Below are positions 24,981 to 33,934 of a stretch of 46,150 nt of DNA, in pieces. A program made the position numbers and the translations under genes. Position 1 is the stretch's first letter; each line of letters opens with the position of its first letter. A model generated the notes under the pieces. The model was given only the letters and a program-made list of their open reading frames with translations, was not told where the DNA came from and ran no database searches. The DNA comes from Bacteroidales bacterium UBA1725 (GTDB taxonomy: Bacteria > Bacteroidota > Bacteroidia > Bacteroidales > UBA932), in the NCBI GenBank assembly GCA_002315815.1, contig DCIN01000070.1, forward strand, positions 4,632 through 50,781, read 5' to 3'.

Positions 24981-26513
24981 TCAATGCTTGAAGTGTCTGA
25001 CTCCCGTAAAGAGCATTGTGATGCCAAGTTCATTTGCCTTTTGTATGGACTCTTCGTCCCGAATGCTTCCGCCGGGCTGTACGATTGCAGTCACTCCGTA
25101 TCCGGCGGCAAGTGCGACGGTGTCACCAAAAGGAAGGAAACCGTCGGATGCAAGCACAAGTCCGTCGGTGAAGCCTGCCTCCCGTGCCTGGTTCAAAGCT
25201 ATTTCTGCCGATCCGACCCTGTTGGTCTGTCCGGCACCCACACCTATGGTATGATTATCCTTGACTACCGCTATGGCGTTGGATTTTATGTGCTTGACTA
25301 TCTTCCAGCCGAAGTCCATATCCTGCATCTGCTCTGAAGTGGGTTTTGTTTCGGTGACACACATATCCGGATTAAGAGTCTCGATTTGAGTATCAAGCTG
25401 TTGGGCCAGCATCCCCCCGTTCACGCTGATGAACTGGGGTACAGGATTGGCACTGCGGGTCATATCCACCTGCATCACCCGGAGATTCTTCTTGGCAGAA
25501 AGTATCTCGAGCGCCTCAGGGGAATAGGAAGGTGCTATCACGATTTCGAGGAAAATGGGCTTCATTCCGGCTGCCACTTCTGCCGTAAGTTCACGATTGA
25601 CAGCCACGATGCCTCCATAGATGCTCACCTTGTCGGCCTCATACGCTGCCTGCCAGGCCTCCTCTATGGTTTTCCCGACAGCAGCCCCGCAGGGATTCAT
25701 ATGCTTGAGGGCAACGCAGAAGGGTTCATCGAAATCGCGGACAACGTTCAGCGCGGCGTTGGCATCCTGAATATTATTGTAACTCAACTCTTTGCCCTGA
25801 ATTTGAGTGGCAAAGGCAAGAGAGAAGGACGACGGTTGGAGATCAGAGAAGAAATCTGCGCTTTGATGAGGATTCTCTCCGTAACGCAAATGCTGCTTCA
25901 GGTCATACTCGAGGAAAAGCTTCTCGGGAAGACCTGCCTGCCTGCGCATATAGGAGGCTATCATCATATCATACTCTGCCGTATGGGTATAGGCCTTGGC
26001 ACTGAGCTTGAGACGTGTCTGGTCGGACGTCCAACCGTTCTCACGCAATTCGGCGAGGACACTGCCGTAGTCGGAAGGATCACAGACTATGTTCACATCC
26101 TTCCAGTTCTTGGCGGCACTGCGCACCATTGACGGCCCGCCTATGTCTATGTTTTCAATGGCATCCTCAAGAGTGACGTCAGGCTTTGCTATGGTCTGCC
26201 TGAAAGGATAGAGGTTCACGCACACCAGTTCTATGGTTTCTATGCCGTTCTCCTTCAGTGTCTGCATATGCTCGGGCACATCCCTTCTGGCAAGGATGCC
26301 GCCGTGCACCTTGGGATGCAGGGTTTTCACGCGTCCGTCACAGATTTCGGGGAAGCCGGTGACCTCGCTTATCCCTATGGTCTTCACTCCGTTGTTTTCC
26401 AACAGTTTCTGAGTGCCGCCAGTGGCGATTATCTCCCATCCCAATTCAATAAGTCCTTTTACGAACTCCACCAGTCCGCTTTTGTCGCTTACGCTTACAA
26501 GTGCTCTTTTCAT
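24981..26513 (-). CDS. purH: AICAR transformylase / IMP cyclohydrolase
   Basis: A 510-residue bifunctional enzyme doing the last two IMP steps. The N-terminal cyclohydrolase has KRALVSVSDKSG, ATGGT and GRVKTLHPKVHGG; the C-terminal transformylase has LRYGENPHQ and ALKHMNPCGAA. It also recovers AICAR released by HisF. The start at 26513 is chosen over an upstream in-frame codon at 26528 inside the intergenic gap. Confidence 0.96.
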   Translation of the reverse strand: MKRALVSVSDKSGLVEFVKGLIELGWEIIATGGTQKLLENNGVKTIGISEVTGFPEICDGRVKTLHPKVHGGILARRDVPEHMQTLKENGIETIELVCVNLYPFRQTIAKPDVTLEDAIENIDIGGPSMVRSAAKNWKDVNIVCDPSDYGSVLAELRENGWTSDQTRLKLSAKAYTHTAEYDMMIASYMRRQAGLPEKLFLEYDLKQHLRYGENPHQSADFFSDLQPSSFSLAFATQIQGKELSYNNIQDANAALNVVRDFDEPFCVALKHMNPCGAAVGKTIEEAWQAAYEADKVSIYGGIVAVNRELTAEVAAGMKPIFLEIVIAPSYSPEALEILSAKKNLRVMQVDMTRSANPVPQFISVNGGMLAQQLDTQIETLNPDMCVTETKPTSEQMQDMDFGWKIVKHIKSNAIAVVKDNHTIGVGAGQTNRVGSAEIALNQAREAGFTDGLVLASDGFLPFGDTVALAAGYGVTAIVQPGGSIRDEESIQKANELGITMLFTGVRHFKH

Positions 26514-26524
26514 AATTATTACTG

Positions 26525-27556
26525 TCAATCTTTTGTGATGTCAACCCCTTCCTTATCTGTCACTTTCCCTATGACGGAGGCCTTTTCGCCGTAGGACTCA
26601 AGAATAGCTATAGCACGCTCAGCCTCGCCGGCATCCAGCACAAGCACCATTCCTATCCCCATATTGAAGATATTGAACATCTCGCGGTGAGGAATGCCTC
26701 CCCATTTCTCCAGACAGCGGAACACGGGCAGAATCTCCCAGCTTCCCTCCCGGATTTCAAGTCCCTGCCCATCGTGCAGGACACGGGGGATATTCTCATC
26801 AAAGCCCCCACCGGTAATATGAGCGACTCCGTGAACGTCACAATTGCGGATAACGTCCAAAACCTGCTTGACATAGATGCGGGTAGGCGTCAGAAGAACG
26901 TCGCCCAGACGCTTTCCTCCAAGTTCGGGTATGCTGTCGAAGTAGGAATAGCCCGCGTCTGACACAATCTTGCGTACCAGACTGAAACCGTTGGAATGAA
27001 CACCGCTCGAGGCTATGCCCACCAGAACATCTCCGGCCTTTACTTTGGAGCCGTCTATGAGTTTGGATTTCTCCACGACTCCGGTAGTATAACCGGCAAT
27101 GTCATACTCCCCTCCCTCGTACATTCCCGGCATCTCTGCAGTCTCTCCGCCGACAAGAGCACATCCGGCCTGGCGACAACCCTCTGCCACTCCTGAAACT
27201 ATGGCCTCTATTCGGGCCGGAATGTTGTGACCCACCGCAACATAATCGAGGAATATCAGAGGCTCGGCCCCTTGTGCCAGCACATCGTTCACACACATTG
27301 CCACAGCATCTATGCCAACAGTGTCGTGTTTGTCCATTGCGAAGGCAATCTTGAGTTTGGTGCCTACGCCGTCAGTTCCGCTGACCAGTACCGGTTCCTT
27401 GATTCCGAGTGAAGAGAGGTCGAACATTCCGCCGAATGAACCGATTCCTCCCATTGAACCCGGCCGTGCCGTGGAAGCCACGTGTTTCTTGATGCGGCTC
27501 ACCACCTCGTAGCCCGCTTCAAGATTGACTCCTGCGTTTTCGTAACTTTTTGCCAT
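26525..27556 (-). CDS. purM: AIR synthetase (FGAM cyclo-ligase)
   Basis: A 343-residue enzyme. It starts AKSYENAGVNLEAGYE and has GVGTKLKIA, GGETAEMPGMY, SSGVHSNGFSLVR and HITGGGFDENIPR. It closes the imidazole ring. The start is one base after the purF stop; a longer frame exists upstream but overlaps purF and lacks family similarity. Confidence 0.95.
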   Translation of the reverse strand: MAKSYENAGVNLEAGYEVVSRIKKHVASTARPGSMGGIGSFGGMFDLSSLGIKEPVLVSGTDGVGTKLKIAFAMDKHDTVGIDAVAMCVNDVLAQGAEPLIFLDYVAVGHNIPARIEAIVSGVAEGCRQAGCALVGGETAEMPGMYEGGEYDIAGYTTGVVEKSKLIDGSKVKAGDVLVGIASSGVHSNGFSLVRKIVSDAGYSYFDSIPELGGKRLGDVLLTPTRIYVKQVLDVIRNCDVHGVAHITGGGFDENIPRVLHDGQGLEIREGSWEILPVFRCLEKWGGIPHREMFNIFNMGIGMVLVLDAGEAERAIAILESYGEKASVIGKVTDKEGVDITKD

Positions 27557-27557
27557 A

Positions 27558-28913
27558 TCAGATTTCTGTTTCGTGTTCGTAGAGAGATGTAGGATACTCG
27601 CCGTTGAAGCAGGCCAGACACAGTTCCGAGCATCCTCCGGTCGAAGCCACACAGGAAGCGCAGGATACATATCCGAGAGAATCGGCCTCTATCATACGGC
27701 AAGCCTCCTCAAGACTGCGTGTTGAGCAGAGGAGCTCTTCACGTGTGGACGTATCCACTCCGTAATAACAAGGATGTTTCATCATCGGACTGGCAATGCG
27801 CACGTGCACTTCACTGGCACCGGCCGCCCTGAGCAACCTCACTATCTTCATACAGGTGGTACCCCGGACAATGGAGTCATCCACCAGCACAAGGCGCTTT
27901 CCGGATACGACGCTCCGTACTGCGGAAAGCTTCATCTGGACGCTTTTCTCGCGCAATTGCTGCGACGGCTGTATGAAGGTGCGGGCCACATAGCGGTTCT
28001 TGATCAGACCTGTCTCGAAAGGAATTCCGCTGCGTTCCGCATAACCCATAGCCGCACTGAGACCCGAATCCGGAACTCCGACAACTATGTCGGCCCGGGC
28101 CGGGCACTCGTCGGCCAGATGTCTGCCCACTTCCTTGCGGAAGCCATAGACGCTGCATCCGTCGATGACGCTGTCCGGACGCGCAATGTAAATGTATTCC
28201 ATAGAACAGACCTTGCGCTTCTTGAATCGGGAATACATCACGCTTCGCACCCCGTGTCTGTCCAGGGTGACAATCTCCCCCGGTTCAATGTCCCGCACAT
28301 AATCCGCTCCCACCAGTTCGAAGGCGCAGGTTTCCGAACTGACCACCCAGCCGTCTCCGAGCCTGCCCAGCGCGAGAGGTTTGATTCCGTACTTGTCCCT
28401 CATAGCATAGATGCGGTTGCGGGTGATGATGAGGAAGGCGAATCCTCCCTCCATCATATTGAGAGCGTCAATGATATGGACAATGCGGTCCTCCTTTCCG
28501 TCCTTCTTGATGAGGTTCGCAAGTATCTCCCCGTCGGTGAAGGTATGGAAGATGGATCCGCGGTCCTCCAGATAGGAGCTGACACGTTCCGAATTCACAA
28601 GGCTGCCCTCTCCCGCTATGGCCAGATCCCCGCTCCTGTGGTGGAAGAACAACGGCTGCACGTTGTCCAATCCGCCCTTCGCTGCATTGGCGTACTGAGT
28701 GCTGCCGATTCCCAAGCTTCCGCCGTATGAATCGAGGGTGGAGGAGGGAAAAACTTCCCCGGCCAGACCGAGTCCGCGGTGATGATGACAGACACCGTCA
28801 TCGTCGAAAGTGGCGATACCGGCCCCTTCCTGGCCCCTGTGCTGCAGGGCGTGAAGGCCCAGATAGATAATCCGGGAGGCGTTGCTCACGCCGTAAACAC
28901 CAAAAACGCTCAT
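27558..28913 (-). CDS. purF: PurF-like amidophosphoribosyltransferase with a degenerate glutaminase domain
   Basis: A 451-residue protein of the Bacillus type. The phosphoribosyltransferase half is intact, with CSMEYIYIARPDS, VVGVPDSGLSAAMGY, LIKNRYVARTFI and LVLVDDSIVRGTT. The N-terminal Ntn glutaminase domain is full length but altered. Aligned without gaps to Bacillus PurF, the catalytic Cys1 is the start Met and Gly2 is Ser; the glutamine-binding Arg73 is Gln (GSTQYAN); the HNGN oxyanion segment is GEGS; Asp127 remains. The ATGA overlap with purC1 fixes the start, so no propeptide Cys is possible. Glutamine-dependent activity is doubtful; ammonia-dependent activity may remain. Cys residues near the C terminus may relate to the family's Fe-S site. 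Confidence 0.88.
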   Translation of the reverse strand: MSVFGVYGVSNASRIIYLGLHALQHRGQEGAGIATFDDDGVCHHHRGLGLAGEVFPSSTLDSYGGSLGIGSTQYANAAKGGLDNVQPLFFHHRSGDLAIAGEGSLVNSERVSSYLEDRGSIFHTFTDGEILANLIKKDGKEDRIVHIIDALNMMEGGFAFLIITRNRIYAMRDKYGIKPLALGRLGDGWVVSSETCAFELVGADYVRDIEPGEIVTLDRHGVRSVMYSRFKKRKVCSMEYIYIARPDSVIDGCSVYGFRKEVGRHLADECPARADIVVGVPDSGLSAAMGYAERSGIPFETGLIKNRYVARTFIQPSQQLREKSVQMKLSAVRSVVSGKRLVLVDDSIVRGTTCMKIVRLLRAAGASEVHVRIASPMMKHPCYYGVDTSTREELLCSTRSLEEACRMIEADSLGYVSCASCVASTGGCSELCLACFNGEYPTSLYEHETEI

Positions 28914-29629
28914 TTCTGTGTGATATTGATAAGCCTGTCCATAACTTGTCTGTAAGAGGCGCACACGTCGCTCATATCGTGGCGGAAGCGGTCCTTGTCC
29001 AGGACCTCCCCTGTCGATTCGTCCCAGAGACGGCAATTGTCAGGGCTTATCTCGTCCGAAACTATGATGTTTCCGTCCGGGCGGCGGCCGAATTCCATCT
29101 TGTAATCCACAAGCTCGATTCCCGCCTTGTGGAAGAATGCGGAAAGCACGTCGTCCGCCCTGCGGGCAAGGTCATATAAATATCCGAGTTCAGCATAGCT
29201 TACAATACCGAGGGCTACTGCGTGATGGTCGTTGATCATAGGATCACCGAGAGAATCGCAGTTGTACCTGAGCTCAAAGACAGTGTTGGGAATCCTGAAC
29301 CCGTTCTCAAGTCCGAGCATCCGGGCCGTGGTGCCGGCCAGTCTGTTGCGGACAACCATCTGCAGGGGTATTGCTTCTACCCTGAGACAGACCTGCTCCC
29401 GTTCATTTTCAAGTCTGACGAAATGGTTCTCCACTCCGGCGGCTGAGAGAGCCGCAAAGGCCATAGCAGAAATGTTGTTGTTGCAGATGCCCTTGCCTTT
29501 GAGAGTCGCTCTCTTCACTCCTCCGAAGGCCGTAGCCACGTCATTGTAATGAATCAGAACCAGATCGGAATCTTCCGTGGCATAGATTTTCTTCTCGTTG
29601 CCGTCATATACCAGTTCGCGTATCGACAT
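28910..29629 (-). CDS. purC: SAICAR synthetase-family protein, copy 1 (altered active site)
   Basis: A 239-residue protein clearly of the PurC family (NNNISAMAF, VDYKMEFG, VSDEISPDNCRLWD). Several normally fixed residues differ: the GKAK ATP-loop is GNEK, the PLE of the first signature is PLQ, and RNxxAGS ends in AGT. A second, differently diverged purC lies at the head of the same operon. This copy overlaps purF by four bases (ATGA), and that PurF is also altered, so the pair may be less active or may have changed role. Either copy could be the main SAICAR synthetase; I favour the other. Confidence 0.85.
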   Translation of the reverse strand: MSIRELVYDGNEKKIYATEDSDLVLIHYNDVATAFGGVKRATLKGKGICNNNISAMAFAALSAAGVENHFVRLENEREQVCLRVEAIPLQMVVRNRLAGTTARMLGLENGFRIPNTVFELRYNCDSLGDPMINDHHAVALGIVSYAELGYLYDLARRADDVLSAFFHKAGIELVDYKMEFGRRPDGNIIVSDEISPDNCRLWDESTGEVLDKDRFRHDMSDVCASYRQVMDRLINITQK

Positions 29630-29643
29630 AGCTTCCGCTTCTT

Positions 29644-32600
29644 TTATTTTTTAGTGAAATATCTGACTGCATTTCTGAAAAGAGGCTGACATAGCTCCTC
29701 TCCGGAAATGTTCTTGAAAAGCCCGTTCTCGTAACGTTCGGAATGAGCCATCTTGCCGAGAATCTGCCCGTCAGGACTTACGATGCCCTCGATTGCATAG
29801 CAGGATCCGTTGGGATTGTAGGGAGATTCCATAGTGGGCTGTCCGGTGACAGGATCCACATATTGGAAAGCGACCTGTCCCTTGCGGAACAGTTCCCTCG
29901 CCATTGAGGGGGTGACGGTAAACTTGCCCTCTCCGTGGCTTACCGGCACAGTGTGCAGATCTCCCACCTTCAATCCAGCGAGCCAGGGAGAATTGACGCT
30001 GGATACACGTGTTGTAACCATCTGGGAAACGTGACGGTTGATGTCATTTCGGAAAAGCGTGGGGGAATCCTTGTCTATCTGTCCGAGCCGTCCGTATGGC
30101 AGCAATCCGCTTTTCACCAGGGCCTGAAATCCGTTGCAAATACCGAGTATGAGTCCACCTCTATTGAGGAGGGAATGTACAGCATCGGCCACATCTTTGT
30201 TATTCAATACGTTGGCAATGAATTTACCGCTCCCGTCGGGTTCGTCTCCGGAGGAAAAGCCTCCGGACAGGGCCAGAATATGGCACTCGGAGATATTCTT
30301 CTTCATCTCATCTATGGAGAGAAGAACATCCTCTGCTGTCAGATTGCGGAAGACTCCGAAACGGGTTTGGGCACCAGCCTCACGGAATGCCCTTGCGGTG
30401 TCGTAGTCACAGTTTGTTCCCGGGAACACCGGCAGGAAGACAAGAGGCTTGCCATCCAGCGCTTTGCGTGTGGCAGCCCTATGGGAATTGACTTCCATCC
30501 TAATCCTGGCCGCAGGGCTGCCACCCTTCTTCCTCTCCCTCAGTGCCATCATCCTCATAGGAGGGTTGATTGCCACAGAGTCCGGCACCTTGGGGGGATA
30601 TACCCTTGAATACCTCCCTGTCCAGGCATTCTCGATTCTGAGTGAGCTGATGCACTCACCGTTGATATGAAGATACCCGTCCTCTCCGTCCAGAACCTCT
30701 CCAAGAGGCACAGCGTCCGGAAAAGCAAGCGTTTCCGTACATTCCACCAAAATGGAACCGTAAGAGAGGGCGAAGAGTTCATCTTCGGAAACTCTGACGT
30801 CCATACCGAAGGCGTTGCCGAAAGACATCTTCGCGAGACCCTCGGCCACTCCTCCGAAACCAGTTGCCCAAGCGGATACAATGCGTCCGTCCAGTATGGC
30901 CTCGTGAACGAAATCCCAGTTTCGTTTGATCTGCTCCACATCCGGCATTCTGTCGGGGAGCGGTGTATGCTTTATCAGATACAGTTTGTTCCCATCCCAT
31001 TTCAGTTCGGGAGATATGACATCGGAAGCCTTGACCGGAGCCACACCGAAGGCTATGAGAGTCGGAGGCACGCTGATATCCTCAAAAGTACCGCTCATCG
31101 AATCCTTGCCGCCTATGGCCGGAAGTCCGAGTTCAAGTTGCATCTTGAGCGCTCCCAGAAGAGCCGAAAGAGGCTTGCCCCAGGAATGGGGGTCGTGTGT
31201 CATACGTTCGAAATACTCCTGGAAGGAGAAACGCATTCGCCGCCAGTCGCCGCCTGCCGCCACTATTTTGGCACAGGCCTCGACCACCGAATACGCGGCT
31301 CCGTGATACGGACTCCAACTGCTGAGGAATGGGTTGAAGCCGAAGGCCATCATACTGGCTGTATCCGTGAATCCGGGGGTGGGCAGTTTCTGCACAGACA
31401 CCTGACTTTCCGTCATCTGAAGAGAACCTCCGTAGGGCATCAGCACGGTGGAACGGCCTATGGTCGAATCGAACATCTCGACCAAACCTTTCTGCGACGC
31501 AACATTCTCAGATGAGAGCATAGAGCACATCCTTTCGGAGAGGTCGACACCGTTCCATTTCTGCAGAAAAGGGTCCTTGTCCTCGACCGGAAGAATCTCC
31601 GCCCGGGAAAAATGCCGTGCTCCAGCGCTGTCTATGAAACTGCGGGAAAGGTCGGCGACAAGTTCGCCACGGTTGAACATTCTCATTCTGCCGCTTCCGG
31701 TAACGTCTGCCACGTGGGTGACCTCTATGTTCTCCTCTGCGCATAAAGAGCTGAAAAGCTCACGGTCCTTCGCCTCCACGACTACGGCCATCCTCTCCTG
31801 AGACTCGCTGATGGCAAGTTCAGTGCTGTTCAGACCGTCGTACTTGACCGGAATCCTGTCCAGATATATGTCCAGTCCGGAGGCCAGCTCGCCTATCGCC
31901 ACGCTCACTCCTCCGGCTCCGAAATCATTTGATTTCTTGATGAGACGAGTGACCTCGGGACGGCGGAAAAGGCATTGGATTTTGCGCTCTTCAGGGGCGT
32001 TTCCCTTTTGCACCTCACTGCCGCAGTTCTCCAGAGAACCGCTGTTGTGCTCCTTGGAAGACCCGGTGGCCCCTCCTATGCCGTCACGTCCGGTGCGCCC
32101 GCCGAGCAGAAGTATCACATCGGAGGGTGCAGGGCTCTCCCGACGTACGTCATCTGCCTTTACTGCTCCCACCACAGCTCCAACCTCGAGGCGTTTGGCA
32201 ACATAGCCCGGATGATATATTTCTCTCACGTGTGTGGTTGCAAGCCCCACCTGATTGCCGTAACTTGAATAGCCGGCGGCAGCCTTTCTCGATATGACCT
32301 TCTGGGGCAGTTTGCCGGGAACGGTCCCTGATACCGGTTTGCAGATGTCACCGGCTCCAGTCACTCTCATAGCCTGATAAACGTAAGAACGTCCAGAAAG
32401 AGGATCGCGTATGGCCCCACCAAGACAAGTGGCGGCTCCGCCGAAAGGTTCAATTTCCGTAGGGTGATTGTGGGTCTCGTTCTTGAACATCAGGAGCCAG
32501 CGCTCGTTGCGGCCTTCCACATCGACATCGACATAGATGCTGCAGGCGTTGTTCTCCTCGCTGTCTTCCAGATCATCCAGTTTTCCCGCAGAACGCAGGG

Positions 32601-33429
32601 CACGAGCTCCGATGGTGGCCAACTCCATCAGACATAGGCTCTTCCCTTCGCGTCCAAGACTCTTGCGCAAGTCGTGGAAACGGCCCAGGGTGGACTCTAT
32701 CTCATTTTTGATGAACGAATCATCCACGCGTATCTCCGTGAGCTCAGTTGTAAACGTAGTGTGCCGGCAATGGTCGCTCCAGTAAGTGTCTAGGATACGT
32801 ATTTCGGTCTCCGTGGGCTGTCTTCGCTCCTCGGAGAAATACTTCACCACTTCCTCGAGATCATCTGCATTCATCGCCAGCCCCCATTCAGAGCAGAATG
32901 TCGGATAATCCTCCGCCTTCATCTCAGTGAATCCGTCGAGGACCGCCATTTTCTTCATCTCCGACTTCCCGCCCGATCCGATTCTGGAGAGGTCCTTCTC
33001 CCTGGACTCGACGGCATTGATGTAATAATGGCGCACAGCTGCAAGATCGGCTTCGGAGAAATCATCGTCAAAGACCAGAAGTCTGGAGCTGCGTATCCCA
33101 ACCTCTGCCTCAGGATCTATCAGATGCACACAGTCCACGGCCGAAGAAGCCCTCTGGTCGAACTGCCCGGGGATGAACTCCACCGCCAGATAACGTTTCC
33201 CGTCGAGAGGAAAACTGTCGTAAACCGTGTCTGTTACTGTCTCTGCAAAAACAGAATAACGGCATTTGTCCAGCAACTGCTCCGAGAAGCCGGAAAGGTC
33301 GTACACATTAAGGAGCCTGAGTTCACTGATGGACAGCGCAAGGTTCTCGTTGAGCTCGCTTCGCAAACTCTCCGCCTCCACTCTGAACCCATCCTTCTTC
33401 TCTACAAAGATGCGGGTGTTCTCGTTCAT
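29644..33429 (-). CDS. purL: FGAM synthetase, large single-chain form
   Basis: A 1261-residue enzyme with all three domains in one chain. The N-terminal and synthetase parts include TYWSDHCRHTTF, FKNETHNHPTEIEPFGGAAT, GRDGIGGATGSS and SNDFGAGGVSVAIGE; the C-terminal class I glutaminase has GICNGFQ (catalytic Cys) and MAHSERYE (His, Glu). Unlike PurF and CarA here, this glutaminase looks complete. Length is near the family value of about 1230-1300. Confidence 0.96.
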   Translation of the reverse strand: MNENTRIFVEKKDGFRVEAESLRSELNENLALSISELRLLNVYDLSGFSEQLLDKCRYSVFAETVTDTVYDSFPLDGKRYLAVEFIPGQFDQRASSAVDCVHLIDPEAEVGIRSSRLLVFDDDFSEADLAAVRHYYINAVESREKDLSRIGSGGKSEMKKMAVLDGFTEMKAEDYPTFCSEWGLAMNADDLEEVVKYFSEERRQPTETEIRILDTYWSDHCRHTTFTTELTEIRVDDSFIKNEIESTLGRFHDLRKSLGREGKSLCLMELATIGARALRSAGKLDDLEDSEENNACSIYVDVDVEGRNERWLLMFKNETHNHPTEIEPFGGAATCLGGAIRDPLSGRSYVYQAMRVTGAGDICKPVSGTVPGKLPQKVISRKAAAGYSSYGNQVGLATTHVREIYHPGYVAKRLEVGAVVGAVKADDVRRESPAPSDVILLLGGRTGRDGIGGATGSSKEHNSGSLENCGSEVQKGNAPEERKIQCLFRRPEVTRLIKKSNDFGAGGVSVAIGELASGLDIYLDRIPVKYDGLNSTELAISESQERMAVVVEAKDRELFSSLCAEENIEVTHVADVTGSGRMRMFNRGELVADLSRSFIDSAGARHFSRAEILPVEDKDPFLQKWNGVDLSERMCSMLSSENVASQKGLVEMFDSTIGRSTVLMPYGGSLQMTESQVSVQKLPTPGFTDTASMMAFGFNPFLSSWSPYHGAAYSVVEACAKIVAAGGDWRRMRFSFQEYFERMTHDPHSWGKPLSALLGALKMQLELGLPAIGGKDSMSGTFEDISVPPTLIAFGVAPVKASDVISPELKWDGNKLYLIKHTPLPDRMPDVEQIKRNWDFVHEAILDGRIVSAWATGFGGVAEGLAKMSFGNAFGMDVRVSEDELFALSYGSILVECTETLAFPDAVPLGEVLDGEDGYLHINGECISSLRIENAWTGRYSRVYPPKVPDSVAINPPMRMMALRERKKGGSPAARIRMEVNSHRAATRKALDGKPLVFLPVFPGTNCDYDTARAFREAGAQTRFGVFRNLTAEDVLLSIDEMKKNISECHILALSGGFSSGDEPDGSGKFIANVLNNKDVADAVHSLLNRGGLILGICNGFQALVKSGLLPYGRLGQIDKDSPTLFRNDINRHVSQMVTTRVSSVNSPWLAGLKVGDLHTVPVSHGEGKFTVTPSMARELFRKGQVAFQYVDPVTGQPTMESPYNPNGSCYAIEGIVSPDGQILGKMAHSERYENGLFKNISGEELCQPLFRNAVRYFTKK

Positions 33430-33431
33430 AG

Positions 33432-33463
33432 GATGATTCTATGATGATTCTAAGATGATTCTA
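33432..33463. repeat. 11-bp tandem repeat, 3 copies, at the purE/purL junction
   Basis: The 10-mer gatgattcta recurs at 33432-33441, 33443-33452 and 33454-33463 with period 11. The purE stop lies in the last copy and purL starts at 33429. Confidence 0.88.
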
Positions 33464-33928
33464 TATCTCAGTATTGATTATGGCTTCCGTCTGGGCGTGG
33501 CGGAATCCGGCAAGTTTCTCCCTGATTTCAGGGCTGCCGACCGAAAGTATGGACAAGGCCAGAAGTGCGGCATTCTTCGCTCCGTTCACGGATACAGCAG
33601 CCACCGGTATACCGGAAGGCATCTGGACTATGGAAAGGAGCGCATCCATACCTCCGAAGGCCTTGCCGTTAATAGGCACGCCGATAACTGGAAGCGTGGT
33701 ATAGGCGGCAGTCACTCCGGGCAGATGCGCCGCCCCACCGGCTCCCGCGATTATCACATCCAGTCCCCGGTCGACGGCAGAACCGGCCCACTCAGCCAGA
33801 AGTGCCGGGGCACGGTGTGCACTGATTACTTTCTTCTCATAGGGGACGCCGAACTGATCCAGCACTGCGAAAGCGGCCGACATAACTTCCAAGTCACTTG
33901 TCGACCCCATTATTATACCGACTTTCAT
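33461..33928 (-). CDS. purE: N5-CAIR mutase / AIR carboxylase
   Basis: A 155-residue PurE. It has GIIMGSTSDLEVM, SAHRAP, IAGAGGAAHLPGV and GVPINGKAFGGMDALLSIVQMP. No purK is in the window, so the class (CAIR mutase or direct AIR carboxylase) is undecided. It is the second gene of the operon, six bases after purC2. Confidence 0.94.
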   Translation of the reverse strand: MKVGIIMGSTSDLEVMSAAFAVLDQFGVPYEKKVISAHRAPALLAEWAGSAVDRGLDVIIAGAGGAAHLPGVTAAYTTLPVIGVPINGKAFGGMDALLSIVQMPSGIPVAAVSVNGAKNAALLALSILSVGSPEIREKLAGFRHAQTEAIINTEI

Positions 33929-33934
33929 ATTCCG

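Noticed and set aside
27774..28730. 318-codon open frame on the plus strand
   Set aside because: Antisense shadow of purF, with no family motifs.
28914..29036. Upstream extension of PurF that might provide a propeptide and catalytic Cys
   Set aside because: It lies inside purC1, contains no Cys before the conserved start, and the ATGA overlap supports the start at 28913.
30667..31515. 282-codon open frame on the plus strand
   Set aside because: Antisense to purL; composition and lack of motifs mark it as a shadow.
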